Assembly (NCBI GenBank): GCA_004335835.1
Contig: RWJK01001485.1
Coordinates: 1 to 64,000, forward strand
Direction of reading: 5' to 3'
DNA: 64,000 nt
Source of the DNA: Scenedesmus sp. ARA3
Taxonomy: Eukaryota; Chlorophyta; Chlorophyceae; Sphaeropleales; Scenedesmaceae
Position 1 is the stretch's first letter; every line of letters starts with the position of its first letter. Positions 23,032-36,002 of the stretch are shown one piece after another. The translations under genes and the position numbers were made by a program. The notes beneath the pieces are model-generated. The model searched no databases, had not been told where the DNA came from, and saw only the letters and a list, made by a program, of their open reading frames with translations.

Positions 23032-26000
23032 ATGGCACTTGCACTCTTAATTCATAGGTTTGGCTTGGAGGTTCCCAAGCACCTGAGATGGCACAAGTGG
23101 CAGGCAGAAGGAGAGTTCATCAAGACCCTGAGCATAAAGAACGTGTCACCAAATGTGAGCAGCTGCGCTCGTTAGTGCAGATTAGCTGGCATGGCTGTAT
23201 GCAGGCAGGAGCTGGGCAAGGCATGCCTTCGCACGCTTGACCACTTTCGATTGCCCAGTGGGATTGTAGCAGCTGTGACAATGACATCCAGCACGCAGTG
23301 CAGCACTGATGCAGCGCACACCTGAACGCAATTCCAGGTTGACAGACATCTCTGTGGGCGTGGTGTGCCTGTGTTGAGCAGGTGCTGCGTGTCACATACA
23401 AGTTGCTGCCAAGCAGCAGCGCCTTTACTGTCGACTTCCCACAAACGTACAAGCTCAGCCCTGGCATGGTGGCCAGCATACAGGTCAGTGCGTACAAGCA
23501 TCAGCAGCAACAGCGCATCAGCAACACCAAGGCTGCAACACCAGCAACACCTGGTCTCTCGCATCAATGTGTGGTGCAGCATCGACAAAGGAGCAGGTGG
23601 CAGCCAAGTGTCACACAGACCTGCGTCAACAGCCAAGTAAACCCGTGCACGCATGCTTGCAGCATCATCCCTCTTGCTCTAGTTTCTTTGTGCAGGGCTT
23701 GCATGCTCCTAAGGCAGCTGCTCAGTGGTGCATGGTGTGCGGATTAAACATCTGCAGGTGGCTTTCCGCCCAGCAGCTCGGCAGCCGTACGTAGATTGCC
23801 TGGAGCTGCAGTGTGGGACAGCCACTATTGCAGTGCCGCTTGAGGCACTGCTGCCAGCCAGCAAGCTGCAGCTGCTGCCAGCACTGGACTTTGGCTGTGT
23901 TCCTGCAAAGGAGCAGGTAGAGCAGCAGCTGCCCATTGAGAACGTGGGCGATGCACCGCTGAGGTTTGCGTGGAAGATTGAGCCGCCGTTTGCCATTCTG
24001 CCAGCAGCTGGCCAGCTGGCGCCTGGGCAGACGCTGACCTGCCAGGTGACGGCCACAGGAAGTGCAATCCCACCACAGTGCGGCACTGTTGTTACACTGC
24101 TGCATGCTACAAGTACAGCAGTTGCAGATACTGTTGCCGCAGCATGGATATCACAGCAAACGACATGGCGTGACTCGGCCAATAATAGTATAAGTTGCAC
24201 CACCACAAGTAAGCTGAACCCTGGCAGCACAATGCTAGTGTGTTGCATGTATGCGCACCTGTGATTGAAATGTGAGGGAATCACACCCATCATGGCTAAC
24301 TGCTGAAATTTAATTTCTTGTCTGATGTGCTGCAGGTGCTTTTTGAACCCCAGGAGGCAGCAGCATACAGGGCGGCAGCAGCCTGCAGCTTGGACAATGG
24401 GGAGCTGCTGACTGTGCAGGTAACGCTCGGATGCAAGCTTTGGTGGGCGAGAATGTGTCTGCAGAACCCACAAAGTACAGTGCTTTGCTGCAGTGCGCAC
24501 AATAGCGCAACAGCCTTGGTTTAAGGTGTTGAACAACCAACACGCATGCCAGGCTGTCATGTCGTCAAGCTGTCACCTGCTGGTGCTGCTGGTGCGGCTG
24601 CTGCTGCTGCTGTTGCAGATCAATGGCATGGCCAAGTTTCCGTTCCTGTCTCTTGAGACCAGCTGCGTGGACTTTGGCAGTGTGGTGGTTGGCCAGACGG
24701 CAGACAGCAGCGTGCGCTTTGGCAACCACTCTGCTGTGCCGGCACACTTCTTCCTGAAAGCTGCCGGCGGCTCAGGCGACGGTGCATTTGCCATACAGCC
24801 GACACAGTGAGCAAAGCAGAGCAGCTCATAGCATGCATCGCATGTCCAGAGAACAGCAGGTGGTGCACAGTGTGTGTAGTGCATCAAGCTGGAAAACACA
24901 CGTGGCAGGTGTTTGCCAGCCCAGTTCCTGAACTTGCTGCAGCAAGCTGCCGCTGTTTGTCTCCTGAACAATCAACTAGCTCTACTCTGAAGCACGCCCA
25001 TGCTGTGCCACCAAACATGCAGGGGTACACTGCAGCCAAACAGCTACTCAGTACTGCGTATACAGTACACCCCTAAGGCCACCGGCACCTTCTCCTGCGA
25101 GAGCTTCAGCCTCTCAACAGCAGGCGGCAACAGGCTGTCGCTGACGTGCCAGGCCACTGCAGCTGGGCCGCAGCTGCAGCTCAGCAGCAGGGTGTTTGCT
25201 TTTGGCAACGTGCGGTCAGGCCAGGCACCTTCCAAGGTGCTGTATCTGGAGAACTGCTCAGACGTGCCGCTGTCATTTGAGTTCCTGGTTGAAGAGGGTG
25301 GCGTGTTCTGGCTGCCAAAGTCACAAGGGGTGCTGGCACCACGCTGCATGGCGCATACAACGGTGTGCTTCAGGGGGACTGCACCAGGAAACTACTGGCA
25401 ACGCATCATCTGCCTGGTGAAGGTGGGTCTGACGCATCAAGTGCAATTGCTGGCCGGCTGCTCAGCTGGGTCAGTCTTATCAACAGCGGTACCATGCATG
25501 TAGTGTGTTGTGTGCGCTTTCAGGTAAACTTTGCTTGTTGAGCTTGCCACTGGCCCTAGACCGGCTAGCATGCAGGCCAGGGTATAACACCCCCTCACGT
25601 TGCTGATGAATGTATGCGTGTATCTTGACATGCCTTTGATGCTGCGCAGGATGCGGAGCCAGTGGCTATTGATGCTCTGGCTACTTGTTACGACGACAGC
25701 TGCAGGCCACCGTCCCTGAGCTGCAGCCACATAGCAGCATACCTGGATAGTGCAGCAGCAGCAACAGGTGCTGGCGCTGCGGACAGCTTACAGCAGCCAA
25801 GGGCTCTGATGCATAGCAGCAGTGGCGCAGGATACAGCAGCAGTGGCAGCACTCCACTGCCGCAGCAGCCAATGCAGGCACAGCTGCCGTCATTCATGCA
25901 GCAGCAGCTACAGCAGCAGCTGGTTGGGCCGGACTCCTGGAGGCTGCTGTTTGAGGGGCTGCATGCTACTCCTGGCATCACTGTGACAGAGAGCCAGGTG

Positions 26001-29000
26001 GACTTTGGCAGCTGCAGCAGGCTGTCAGCCTGTGAGCCTCGCAGCTTCACTGTGAACAACACCACGAACTCCAAGCTGCTGGTGTCACTGCTGGTGCCAC
26101 CATGGCAGGACCCGGTGGGGCCACAGGGCAAGGCTGTGCAGGTGTTCCAGGTGAGCGCACACAGCGTCCATTGTTGACAGCCAGTTTCGTGATACGGGCA
26201 CCTCTAGGGGCGGTTGAAGATGCTGAGCTTCCGCAACCGGCATCAGCACAAGCTGAGAAGTGCTTGCTTGTACGCTGTCCACACACCTCCCTGACACCCT
26301 GTTGCGTACTGCCCACTCTGCCACTGCCACACTGCACAATGCACATGGAAGGCGTTCCCCGAGACGCTTGAGCTGCGGCCCAACAGCAGCGCCACCATAC
26401 GGCTGGTGTTCAGGCCGCCGCACGACGTACAGTACTATGTGCAGGGCCTGCTGCTGATGGCGGCGCTGAAGAGCCAGCGCAGCTTCAGGCTGGTGGGGGA
26501 GGGCCAGGCGGTGATGCCGCCCTGGTGTATTGGACTGCTGGTAAGTGAGGGCAGTGATGTTGCTTGTGTGTGTCTTGGCTGGAGGATGTTGGTTGATGTT
26601 AGCAACAGCGCAGCTTCAGGCTGGTGGGGGAGGGCCAGGCAGTGACGCCACCCTGGTGCATCGGGCTGTTGGTGCATGGGGGCTGTGTTACTGCTTGAGT
26701 TTGTCCTGGCTGAAGATTGTTGGTTAGTGTTGGCAACAGCGCAGCTTCAGGCTGGTGGGGGAGGGCAAGGCGGTGATGCCGCCCTGGTGAATTGGGCTGC
26801 TGGTGCATGGGGGCTGTATTACTGCTTGTGTTTGTCCTGGCTGAAGATTGTTGGTTAGTGTTGGCAACAGCGCAGCTTCAGGCTGGTGGGGGAGGGCAAG
26901 GCGGTGATGCCGCCCTGGTGCATTGGGCTGCTGGTAAGTGACGGCATTGCTTACGTTTGGCCTTGCGGAAGGTTGCCGACAAGTGTGTGACAACAGCAGC
27001 AGATAGCATCTGGCTCTGTCTAACACCTTGTTGTGTGCTCAAGTCAGGAAGCATACTGCAAGCTGTGGGCTGTCTGTGTCACATGGGTGGTAGCTGCGGA
27101 AATAACGTGAGTGATGCCATGTGTGTGTCCTGCAGGCTTCTGGGAACACCTTTGCCAACTGCAACCCGGAGTTCTCACCCAAGGCGTCCCTCAGCAGCAG
27201 CAGCATCAACTTCCCGCCATGCCGGCTGGGTAATGCAGTGCACCAAACCCTGTCACTGCACAACAATGGTGACACGCCTGTGCACTTCCGCTTCACAGCT
27301 CCTAGCAGTGGCGGCAGCGGAGATGGGGCGGTGGCGTGTGTGGTGGGCGGCTGCAGCTGGTTTGGTGCGTTTGGAGTGGTGCCAAGCCAGGGCGTGCTGG
27401 AGCCAAAGAGCCAGCATCTGGTGAGTGTTTTGAACAGTGGCCAGCGTGATGCTGCCTTGGGCATTAGCATGTTGCAGAAGATGGATGCATTGAACACGTG
27501 ATGCAAAATGCTGGCGCTGCTGGGTGCTGCCTGGGTCATTAATGCTAAGCTGCAGACATTATGGCTTGAGAAGCTTGCACATCATGTAAGGACAGCTATG
27601 GAGCAACTGCTGCTCACATATCGCCTGCCCGCATGCTGCCCACCTTGCCATGCGCTGCCAGGTGGCATTGCGCTTCAAGCCCCGTGACCTGCAGCCTGCG
27701 CAGCTCCAGCTCACTTGCGTCTTCAACAACATGGCAGTCAACAGCAGCACACTGCTGCTGACTGGCTGCGCCGCGGAGCCGCAGCTGTCATGGGATGTGA
27801 AGGACAGCCATCTGTTCTTCAGGCCCACTTGTGTGGGCGCATCATCGCAGCGCAGCATAACCGTTACTAACGTGTCGCGTGTGCCGGTGCGCTGGCAGTG
27901 GCTGCTGAGCAAGAAGCTGCAAGAGGCAGTGACTGTGCAGCCGATGGTGAGTCCTGGATGTGGCTAGTGTCTAGGCTGAGTGGAAGTGCTTGAAGCAGGA
28001 AGGTATGCGGCCTGCAATCAGTCCTGCACCAGAGAAACGGCAGCTGGGACAACCAGCAGCCACAACACAATGCAAATGCACAGATATACCAGCATGGCTT
28101 GGGAAGCCGCTCACTTCATACTGTTCACTGATGGAGTGTGCTTTGCTGCCACTGCTATTGGTTGCTGAACCTCATCCTGCAGAGGGGTCTTTTGCGTGGC
28201 TTTGAGAGCACACAGGTCACGCTCTGCTTTGCACCAGCCAGGCAGCAGGTGTACAATGCGCGTGCAGCGCTGCTGCTGCTGCCACCTGGTGCAGAGGAGG
28301 CTGGCCCGGCAGCTGCAAGCAGCGGCTCTGCAGGCGGCCCTTCGGTGCTCAGCATAACAGCAGCTGGCTTAGAGGAACAAAACCAAGCAGATATTGACTC
28401 AGATCAGGAAGCACTCGGCGACACAGACCCAGCAGCAGGTGCTGCGGCAGGAAGTGACCCAGTGACAGAGTCGGCTGAGAAGCTGATTTTAACCATTGTG
28501 GGTGAGGCAACTGAGGGCGCGCTGCGTGTCGAGCCAAGCTGTGTCAGCTTTGGGGCAGTACATGTCGGCCACCCACAGAGCCGCACCCTGAGCTTGATCA
28601 ACCAGAGCAATGGCGTGCTGCGCTACAGCATGCAGCTTGTCGATGAGGCGCCAGAGGGTGTGGATAGGAGCGCTGCGGCGTGCGAGTTTGGTGCTGCGAC
28701 GGCCGCGCTGCTGGCTGGCAGTGGTGCCGCTGGCGGTGCAGGCAGTGGGGCAGGCCGCCTGGAGGATTGCTGGGTGGATGAGGCGGAAGGGGTGGTAAAT
28801 GCGAGGTAAGATGATGATTTTGTTGTGGTGATGAGCCCATTTGGAAGAGCAGCCTTTGTGCTGAGCAGCTGCCTGCTATGCTGGGAGCATGCTTGCATGC
28901 CAGCCAGCCCTCCTCTGCGTTTTTTGTCACACACAGTCCGCTGCATTTGTGACACAAACCCAAGCAGTTTCTTCATTACATGGCCGTGTTGTTTGTGTTG

Positions 29001-31837
29001 TGCTGCTTGCAGGGCTGCCAAGACTATCACACTAACGCTGCTGCCGCGGCGCCGCGGTGAATACAAGCTCAGCATGCACCTCAGGGGCAGCAGCGTGCCG
29101 CAGCTGCCCAGGCTGCCAGGCATGCGCTCAGTGTCAGCTGGAGGCTGCAGCAGCATTGCGGCAAGCACAGCGGCAGCTGCTGCACCTGGCCTCGTTGCTG
29201 TTGCAGCCAGCAATCCTGGCAGCGCACATACAGCAGTCGGAAGCGAGACGTCTGCAGCTGGCAACCCTGGCCACAGCAGAAGCTGGAGCGCTGTTGATTC
29301 CTTCACTGGCAGCAGTGTTGACGTGGCAACAGCGGCAACTGCGGCTGCTGCTGGCGCTGGCAGCGTGTATACCAGTAACTGCATGGGTGCCGTGGACATG
29401 TCCAGCTGTGCTGCAGCAGCAAGCCTAGCTGGCAAGCCTCCACTTGCAACCGTGTCAGTCACAGCAGTTGCCAGCTTCCCGTATCTGCTTGTGACGAACG
29501 TCTTCTGCCAGGGCCTGCCAAAGCAGGTGCGCAAGCAGCTCACCTAGCCAGCAGCAGCAACAGCTTCCGCTGACAGCAGTGTCACCCTTGTCAACCCTGA
29601 AACTGAATGATCACTTTCGGCTTTGTGGACCCTTACAACGCTTGCGAATTGTGCAGCATGCGTGCCGAACCTGAAAAGCTGCAGGCACTCCAGCAGCTTC
29701 ACTTGCTTACGGAACTTCTGACTCAAAGGAGCCTTGATCACCCAAAACAATGAAGTGCTGGCTGCTTTCCTGCATAATGTAGGTTGCATGGCAGATGCTG
29801 GGTGTCCCGCAGCTCAACGCAGAGCTGCGAGCTCCTGTCACGGCAGCCGAGCTGCAGGCGCAGGCACTGTCAGACAAGGGTCGCCTGACCAACGACAATG
29901 CAGCCGCGCTGCTGCCGCCCTTCGAGGTGGATCTGGGCATTGCAGCAGCTGGCCAGGGGCCGCGGGTGTTCTATGTTGGGCTGAGGAATGAGGGGCAGCT
30001 GCCACTCAAGTGGGAGCTGCACAGCTATGATACACCAGAGGTACATGATTGTACATGATGTCATCGCGTACCGTGTCACTGTCACTGTAGTTTGAACCAC
30101 AGCATGCGGTCGGCTCGCTGTGTCATGTGGCGGCTGGCCATAGGTGCATTTGCTGGCGCAGTTCACGGTCTGTACAGCGCTGGAAGCAGCTCTGCAACTT
30201 CAGCTGCCAGCAGCAACACCTGTCCTAAGGCGCATCGAACGCTCCTGCAACTGCTTTGCTGCATGTACGCAACCGCAGCCTCTCTAGTCAGCTCATCACA
30301 CAGCATGTGCAGCCTCTTCACGCTGATGTCTGACAGTAAAACCAAACTGCTGCCTTTCTTTACGTCACTGCCTAACCCAACCAGGTGGAGCTGGAGAACT
30401 GGGTGGAGCCTGCGCGGCCACTCAGCCAGGCCGAGAAGGAGCGCGCCTTCATCATAGACAACGCCGTGTTCCAGCTGCAGCCGCGCAGCGGGCGGCTGCA
30501 GCCTGGAGCCACAGAGACGGTGAGGGAGCAGGCAGCTGCTGCTGTTCAACAGTAACGATGCACAGGTTTGTGAATCAAAATTCACAGGCACGCGGTTTGT
30601 GTGCTCAGGGTGAAACCTCATAGGACCTTGTTGTGCTGCTGCGACAGGTGTGCTTCACCTTCAACCCCGTGCAAGAGGGCTCCTACCAGCTGCCGCTGTT
30701 CCTGCGGGTCAAGGACGGCAAGCAGCTGCAGCTGCAGCTGAGCGGTCGCGCTGTGGCACCACACGCGCAGCTGCCGCTGCTGGTGCGTGGCGGGCAGAGC
30801 TGCGTGCTGGCAGCAGCGCCGCTTGGGGAGCTGGAGCCGCCACTGCAATGCTACACGCTGCGCAACGGCGGGCCCGCCCCACTGCAGTACAGGTGAACAG
30901 CGATAGACATCAAACCATGCCTTTTAATATGCAATGCCTTGCTTTTTGCCCTTGCAGTGATAGTTTAAAAGTTTGTCAGTGTCTTGGTTGTGTGTTTTGT
31001 CATAAGAAGGCGTGGTGTCTCGGCCATGGATGTCACAATCAAATGGCCGTATCTTGCTTTGCACTCCTGCAGCTTGGACATCAGCCCGCTGCAGCAGCTG
31101 GCGCGCCAGAGCTACGGGGCAGAGGTCATCAAGTATGCAGGCGGCAGCCCTCTCAAAGGTGCGGCACGCGCATGCCAACAATCTGCAGTGAATGATGGCA
31201 CATGCGACTCGAACTGCTGCAAGACAAATGAGGCATGTGTTTGACTTACAGCTCAGCAGGCATGCAGCTTCCAGGTCAACATAGCTGGTGCACATGCGTG
31301 GAAAAACTTAGCCAGGGTACACTGTTTGGCGAGCAATGCTAACATACACTCATGGTGAGCATGAAGTCAGCAACAGCATTGCTACTGTGTATGCTGCTCA
31401 CTTGCTCCCCCCTCCTCCCCATCTCCTCCCCATCCCACCCCAATCAGGTGAGATCCCTCCTGGCGATGTGGCCGTCTTCAACTGGCTCTTCCAGCCCCTG
31501 GAGGCCAAGCAGTACAGCGTGGCGCTGCCGCTGGGCCTAGGGCCAGCAGCGCCAGTGCCGCTGCTGCTGCGGGGCAGGGGCTACCACCCGCGGCAGGCGC
31601 CGGAGCAGGCGGCACCCACACAAGAGGAGGCCGCACAGTGAGTGCAGGAGGCTGAATCAGCAGCCAGATTCGTGCTAGTATGGTCAGAGGAGCTGGAACC
31701 CTGCATTGTCTGCATGTGGGGATGTGCGCCGTGCTGTGCTCTCCACCAGCTGCCCAACAGCTGCAAAGAACAGCACTCAAACTGGTTTGAGAGAGAGAGA
31801 GAGTAGCTACATCTCAACAGTCATTTGCTGCTGCTGC

Positions 31838-31877
<40 letters not shown>

Positions 31878-34016
31878 AACGCACCTCACAGGCGCTGGCA
31901 GGACTGGGTGGGCTTCTCCGCAACGCCGCAGGTGGCCCCGCGCAGCCGCATCCTGCAGTGCAGCCAGGAGCTGCTGGACCTGGGCACCTGCCTGCCTGCA
32001 GCACTGGCGCGGCGGCTGTTGGTGCTGCACAACGCCGCAGCCTCAACGCTGCAGTTTGTGTGGGACCTGGGGGCGTTTGAGGAGGAGCGGGGCGCCATCA
32101 GCGGCAGGCTGGCGATCGTGCCAGCAGCAGGTGGGTGTGGAGCTGTTGCCAACACAGAACTGCATCGCCTGCTTGCCTCTGCCTGTACAATGATGACAGA
32201 ATATAATGGCCAGTAACACTTGTGTTGTCGTTCTATGTCAGCGTCTGGTCAGTCACGCCTGGTTGCACCGATGGCTGCTGTAGGTGTGCTGGAGCCCGGC
32301 GAGAGCCGCGTGTGCCAGGTCAGCTTTGCGGCAGGCCTGGCGCCGCAGGTCTTCAGCGGCGAGGTCTTCTGCTACGCACGCTGCGAGGACGCAGCGGGAG
32401 AGCTGCAGGCAGGCCTGCCGCCACCTGCCTGGGTTGCAGAGTGTGACGCAGAGGGCCAGATGCAGCTGCAGCAGGGTGGTGGCGGAGGGGAGATGAGGCT
32501 GCTGCAGCTGCAGGCTGGAGAGGCGGAAGGAGAGGAGGTGGTTGAGGAGGTGATTGCACAGCACCCTGAGAGGTGAGTGATGGCTGCAGGGGCTGCGCTG
32601 CGGTGTGGGGTGTGTTGGCAGCAGTGCTGAGCATCTGCCTGTGCAGTTGCGGAGCATCTGATGAATCAATCCAGCACAACCACGAGGTCCATGATGGCAG
32701 TGCATTGGAGATGTGACAGGTGCCAGCACTCAGACTGACACAAGGGGCTTGCGTGTGCGTCACACGTCCTTCTTGTTTACAGGCCAGGAGTGCCGACTGG
32801 GCTTGGCAGGAAGGCGCATGACAGGCTGCCGCTGCACCTGTCCATGACAGAGGCAGTACGCAGGCGCTTTGACCTGCTGGACCAGCAGTACACCCGCACG
32901 CTGCAGCAGCGCACTCTGCAGCAGCAGACGCTGCAGTACTCACATGCAGGCAGCAGCGCAGCTTCCCCTGCCGGCACAGGGGCCTGGGACATGGCCCACA
33001 TGCATGCGCATGCGGAGCGCGTGCCTGCTGTTGAGCCGCAGCTGCTGACAGTGACGGTGCAGGGCCGCGTGCTGAGCAAGGCGCACATTCAGGCTGGCAG
33101 ATACATCCCGGCTGCTGAGCAGGCAGATGCGCTGAAGCTGCTGGCTGGTGAGGCGGCAGAGTGGCTTCTGTTGTTGACGGAGAGATCACAGTCAGGGGCA
33201 TGCAAGCAGGCTATTGTGTGCTGGCATGCACAGTGTTGAAGCTCAAGTCCAATGTGCGGATGCCTGTGTTTGGCGTGAGGTTATGCGGCACACTTGAATA
33301 ATGCGTCCTGATGATATGCAGCTGGCGCTGACTTTTTTGTAAGTAATCATTGTGTGTTTGCTGCTGCCGCTGCTGCCCGTGCAGTGTCGCACCTGCTGCC
33401 CGCTGTGGAGAAGCCGGTGAGCCTGCTGCTACCTCCTGGTAGCATGGGCACATCTGCTGCTGCTGCCGCAGCTGCAGCAGCAGCAGCTGCTGGTGCAGCA
33501 GCTGCAGCAGATGATGGGACCGGTGCCACGACAGATGCCTGCAGCAGCGGCAGCAGCAGCCAGCCTGAAGGCTCTGCTCAGCAGCAGGCTGCAGGGCTGG
33601 CGGCAGCCACTGCAGTGCTGGAGGGTCTACTTGCAGATGCATGGGCTGATGGCGAGGTGGCTGCTGCATTTGAGCAGCTGGAGCCAGCGCCTGTGCCGGT
33701 GTTTGCGCAGCTGCGGCGGCAGCAGCAGCAGCAGCAGGGTGCAGGCAGCGATGTGCAGCAGGCAGTGCCAGTGCTGGAAGATGCTGGTCAGGCGGCAGCA
33801 GATGACACAGGGGATACAGGGAATGCAGGGGAACAGCAGATAGGGGGCGAAGCTGCAGCTGGTGGTGATAAGGAAAGTGGGGAGGCGGAGGCTGCAGCGG
33901 CGGCCGCGGTGCTGAGTCAGCCGGACTTCCAGGCCTTTGCTGACTTTGTGTTGGAGAGCGCTGTGGTGGGCATCCTGCAGGATGGGGTGCTGCAGCAGGA
34001 GCTGCATGCAGCTTGA
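23032..34016 (+). CDS. CFAP65: Cilia- and flagella-associated protein 65 (MSP/ASH repeat protein)
   Basis: Flagellar axoneme protein (CCDC108/FAP65 family, central-apparatus associated) built of immunoglobulin-like MSP/ASH domains. Twenty-one exons join in phase to 2016 aa: 23032-23154, 23382-23483, 23758-24045, 24336-24419, 24619-24806, 25023-25422, 25650-26150, 26352-26540, 27136-27420, 27662-27946, 28183-28805, 29013-29526, 29795-30040, 30385-30519, 30648-30892, 31073-31158, 31448-31637, 31892-32130, 32242-32572, 32783-33147, 33385-34016. The start matches the conserved N-terminal block (FGLEVPKHLRWHKWQAEGEF, then KNVSPN). ASH-type motifs recur, such as VDFGSVVVGQ, FAFGNVRSGQ, VDFGSCSRLS and VSFGAVHVGHPQ. 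The C-terminus ends in a short helix (FADFVLESAVVGILQDGVLQ), as in animal CFAP65. Exon 19 could instead start at 32284 in the same frame. The ATG at 23032 is the first in frame; an upstream exon cannot be excluded. Confidence 0.88.
26606..26940 (+). repeat. Exon echoes: three copies of CFAP65 exon 8 tail
   Basis: Copies starting near 26606, 26736 and 26868 (period about 131 bp) repeat the exon 8 end encoding SFRLVGEGQAVMPPWCIGLL. The last copy also keeps the GTAAGTG donor of the real exon (26541). All lie downstream of the intact exon, inside intron 8. Confidence 0.93.
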
Positions 34017-35428
34017 TCATCAGCGAACAGCCCCACTCGGAGTGCCAGGAGACTTTGGCGGGGGTCTTCTGGCTCAGCATTGCTTGAAGGTGCGCAGCTG
34101 TGCATGACCAGCGTCCTTTGGTATCCTGGCTTTGTCTAGAATTCGTCATTTTTCATCAGGCGTGATGCTGCTGGAGTGTGCGGCGCGGTTGGTTGAGCAG
34201 TGTCCTTGCTCTGGCTTGATTTGGTAACTTTGTGTGCAATTTTGTGTGTAACGTCCGTGTGTACATCTGTGTCGGAGATTTTGGGGGTCGCGGCGCCCGG
34301 AGATGATGTACGTTATTAGGGTTTATAGAGCCAGCTGCTCATGGCATAGCGCTACCGATAGACTGGACGAGCCAGCCAGCCAGCAGGCAAACAGCACTGG
34401 CAGAGGTTGCCAGCCAGCAGGCATCACCACGAGCAACGATCACTGAAGTTTCAAAAATATACCATTGGTCGAATCTGACATTTCAAAAGTGGGCAGCCTA
34501 TAGGACAGTGACATGACAAGTGGCCCACTTGCAGATCAAGAGCAAGACCCGACTGGGCCGCTGCAGCTTGCAGTGGTTGCGGCAGCCAAACTAGTTGCTG
34601 GAGGTACCGATGTGACCACCTGTCAACTGGAGGAATGGGGGTGGTGACATGCCTTGGTGACATGCCTTGGGGAGGTAGGGGCTGCGAGACGCCTCTGGAG
34701 TTTTCTTTGGTGGCGTCTTGTGGCTTGCTATCGAGTTNNNNNNNNNNNNNAGCTGAAAGTAGGGCGAGTGACTCACTCTCGGGTGATAGCTTGCCTTCTC
34801 CTGTAACAAGCCTCTCTCAAGCCTCTCTCCGACACCATCCCACTGAGCACCCTGACGGTGTGCGAGCTGCAAATGCTATGGGACCTGCAGCACTGTCTGC
34901 ATGGCATGGCATGCCATTGCCAAGCTCCCAGACTGACTAGCACATTGTTCCGCAAGCAGCAGCTTGAGTATTATGTCATTCAGTTGAGCTTCTTGCTGTG
35001 CACCTTGTGTCCAAGGCTAGCCCAAGGACTTGGGCTGGCGAAGCAGCACCTGCCTACGGTGTGGCCTACCGCCTGCACGATGCTTGCGCCGGGCACTTGT
35101 CTTTTGGTCGCACTGATTACGATCTATATATTACAACAAAAATTTAAACCCAAGTCAAGCCTTGGCCACTTCCACTCATCTTAACTTGACAGGCGGGAAG
35201 TGAAACCTGCGATTGTAAGCTACTCGTCGCGGCGTTCTCATCCACTGTCTGTCACCCGATAACTGTGCTTAGGCCCACTTCGTCGTTTGAAAGTGCAGCA
35301 AGCCGAGCAGCACAATTCTGGGAGCAGCTGAAAACAAAATAGGCGAGGCAGTTGCAACCACACCTCCCACTCACGGGCCTCCTGTTTCCATTTTACTGCT
35401 TAAATTCCTTTACAGTAGAGTATCAGCT
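34017..35428. other. Intergenic, CFAP65 to KCS, with a 13-N gap at 34738-34750
   Basis: No gene recognised. The 13 unknown bases are an assembly gap. Sequence just before 35429 should contain the KCS promoter and 5' UTR. Confidence 0.5.
34247..34251 (+). terminator. Candidate TGTAA polyadenylation signal of CFAP65
   Basis: TGTAA motif 231 nt beyond the CFAP65 stop codon, a typical spacing for chlorophyte 3' UTRs. Confidence 0.5.
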
Positions 35429-35941
35429 ATGGAGGCGTGCGTTGCAGCTGTTGAGAGCGTCGCATCGCCACTGAGCAGTGCCCAGGACTGGTGGTCACCT
35501 CTTGCAGCGACGTTCCTGACGCTGACGGGCTTACAGCAGCTTGATGACCTTACTACACGGCTATGCCAATCACCAGATACCATGGTGGTGCAGCTGCTGC
35601 AGACGGGCCTCAGACCGGTCACATTTTCGGTCCCACCACTGCTGCTGCTGGTGCTCGCCTTCGTAGTGCTGCAAGCAGTGCGCAGGCTGTTTCCGGCAAA
35701 GCAACACGAGAAGGTTTATGTGCTGGACTTCTCAGTTCACCAGCCAGACAAGAGGTGCGTCTGGCCTGCCTAGGAACCGACGGTGGGCGCTACCTCGTTG
35801 AATTGTGAGGCTGCCTTCATTTGGAAGATATAACCCACTGTAACGGTTGGTGTTCTCAGCCGATCCGTTCGCGCGCCTGCAGCTCAGTCAAACATAGTAC
35901 AGTACAACAGCACAGTACAGTAGTAGCAGCAGCAGCAGTAG

Positions 35942-36002
<61 letters not shown>

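Noticed and set aside
28825..29543. A second gene on either strand over CFAP65 exon 12
   Set aside because: The plus frame is the exon itself plus read-through intron; the minus frame is its low-complexity shadow.
33354..34016. Long antisense frames over CFAP65 and the poly-Gln/poly-Ala tracts
   Set aside because: They mirror CAG/CTG repeats and conserved plus-strand codons; composition is low-complexity and no splice logic fits.
34640..34900. Inverted or duplicated sequence at the 13-N gap
   Set aside because: Flanks show no shared sequence beyond a few short words; simply an unresolved gap.
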